This document shows, piece after piece, positions 40,787-41,542 of a DNA stretch of 41,542 bases (within the stretch, counting starts at the first letter, position 1; every line of letters begins with the position of its first letter). Position numbers and translations under genes: made by a program. This DNA is from QFOX01 sp033763655 (lineage in GTDB: Bacteria; Pseudomonadota; Alphaproteobacteria; Rickettsiales; UBA3002): assembly GCA_033763655.1 (NCBI GenBank), contig JANRKD010000014.1, positions 1 to 41,542 on the forward strand. The letters run 5' to 3'. Below the pieces are notes generated by a model. That model did not search any database. It had not been told where the DNA came from and saw nothing but the letters and a program-made list of their open reading frames with translations.

Positions 40787-41173
40787 ATGGCAATTAATAA
40801 AAGCATGCCCATCCTGATTGTGGATGATTACAAAACCATGCTGCGCATCGTGCGCGGGCTGCTCAACCAGCTTGGCTTTACCAATATCGAGGAAGCGACC
40901 GACGGCACCATGGCCTGGGATATGGTCAAAATGAAGCCATATGGCCTCATCATCTCGGACTGGAATATGGAGCCGATGTCGGGCTTTGAGTTCTTAAAGC
41001 TGGTGCGCACCAACGAGGCCACCAAACAGCTCCCCTTCATCATGGTGACGGCGGAAAGCAAAACCGAAAACATCATCGCTGCCAAACAGGCAGGGGTGAG
41101 CAACTACATTGTCAAACCCTTCAACGCCCAGACGCTCAAGCAAAAACTCGAAGCCGTTTTCGGCGCATTCTAG
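40787..41173 (+). CDS. cheY: Chemotaxis response regulator CheY
   Basis: CheY carries the phosphoryl signal from CheA to the flagellar motor. The 128-residue single-domain receiver has the acidic pair D13/D14 (ILIVDDYKTM), phospho-acceptor D58 (LIISDWNMEP), T88 (MVTAES) and K110 (IVKPFNAQ). Its similarity to E. coli CheY (DFNMPG-like loop as DWNMEPM) and the following cheZ support motor CheY rather than another receiver. The ATG at 40787 (MAINKSMPIL) is the natural start; no strong Shine-Dalgarno sequence precedes it. cheZ follows 8 nt after the stop. Confidence 0.94.
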   Translation: MAINKSMPILIVDDYKTMLRIVRGLLNQLGFTNIEEATDGTMAWDMVKMKPYGLIISDWNMEPMSGFEFLKLVRTNEATKQLPFIMVTAESKTENIIAAKQAGVSNYIVKPFNAQTLKQKLEAVFGAF

Positions 41174-41181
41174 GGGGATTT

Positions 41182-41542
41182 ATGCCAGGCACTAACAAGG
41201 ATATTACCGCCGAGCAGCTTGAGCGCGAGATTGAAAAAATCGCCCTCTATATTTCCGAGGCCAAATCGGAAATCGCTGCGATTGCCCTCACCGAGGATAA
41301 AACCGGCAACGAGAAAAACATTTCGCACGCCACCTTGCAACTGACCGAAGTGGTGCGCCACACCGAGGAAGCGACCAACAGCATTATGGATGCGGCGGAT
41401 GCCGTCATGCTGCTGGCAGGCGGCCTCGCCGACACCGAGGCGGGCGCCAAACTGGGCGAACATGCCGTCAGCATCCTTGAGGCCTGCAGCTTTCAGGACA
41501 TTACCGGGCAACGCATCAAAAAAGTGCTCAACACGCTCGAAC
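41182..41542 (+). CDS. cheZ: Protein phosphatase CheZ, 3' end outside window
   Basis: CheZ speeds dephosphorylation of CheY-P. The first 120 residues are visible. The start ATG at 41182 follows TAGGGGGATTT, whose GGGGG is the ribosome binding site. The long helices (about 8-80) lead to the catalytic segment SFQDITGQRIKKVL (about 103-116), which contains the conserved glutamine that positions water for attack on the phospho-aspartate (QDxTGQ). The gene is cut by the right edge. It is co-transcribed with cheY (8-nt gap). Confidence 0.9.
   Translation, partial: MPGTNKDITAEQLEREIEKIALYISEAKSEIAAIALTEDKTGNEKNISHATLQLTEVVRHTEEATNSIMDAADAVMLLAGGLADTEAGAKLGEHAVSILEACSFQDITGQRIKKVLNTLE

Overview
This 41.5 kb window looks like chromosomal DNA of a free-living, motile, GC-rich alphaproteobacterium. 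The evidence is an alphaproteobacterial-style CheY/CheZ/CheB/MCP chemotaxis set, a magnesium-type HemB, a P-type T4SS VirB8/VirB9 pair, an AmgK/MurU peptidoglycan-recycling operon, a bufferin (DUF2282/MNIO) operon and a CCA-encoding tRNA-Ser. I would place it near Rickettsiales- or Micavibrio-like lineages only as a guess. No transposase, integrase, rRNA or CRISPR array is visible.

Layout. 1-4172: a cut-off membrane protein, trpS, an unrecognised membrane-associated protein and hemB. 4176-7096: a BMP-type binding protein and a large M24B aminopeptidase, divergent. 7097-11370: an intergenic repeat cluster, then a tight run of two unrecognised paralogous proteins with His-rich tails, a Rieske oxygenase and the Mn exporter MntP. 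11461-12338: a small secreted heptad-repeat protein, a duplicated stretch containing a broken 5' copy of a tRNA-Ser, the intact tRNA-Ser(CGA), and a repeat-bearing downstream spacer. 12339-15695 (minus): a bufferin operon (precursor, porin-like barrel, MNIO enzyme, DUF2063 partner). 15905-23006: nucleotide-sugar and central sugar genes (WbpP, WbpA, Pgi, GalU, a ManC-like protein) with cheB between them. 23007-26693: two divergent chemoreceptors. 26861-30548: a PhoU-like protein, a family 9 glycosyltransferase, and an overlapping MscS channel / deacylase pair. 30557-31107: a compact unit with two matching palindromes, a sigma-54-like -24/-12 element, a 71-residue protein and a strong terminator. 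31108-31942: a second repeat cluster and hisI. 32035-38308: virB8-virB9 divergent from two large, cysteine-rich exported proteins. 38272-40721 (minus): iscX-tsaE-amgK-murU. 40787-41542: cheY and the start of cheZ.

How the genes fit together. Surface sugar supply (Pgi, GalU, WbpP, WbpA, ManC-like, GT9) and peptidoglycan recycling (AmgK, MurU) point to envelope polysaccharide synthesis. The chemotaxis genes are scattered (cheB, two MCPs, cheY-cheZ), so the system is spread over the chromosome. The most notable systems are the bufferin operon with a built-in outer-membrane barrel, the isolated virB8-virB9 pair facing a disulfide-rich exported two-gene operon, and the small sigma-54-like unit. 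Many start codons lack a clear Shine-Dalgarno sequence, and a few have promoter-like -10 boxes 6-7 nt upstream, consistent with some leaderless messages.
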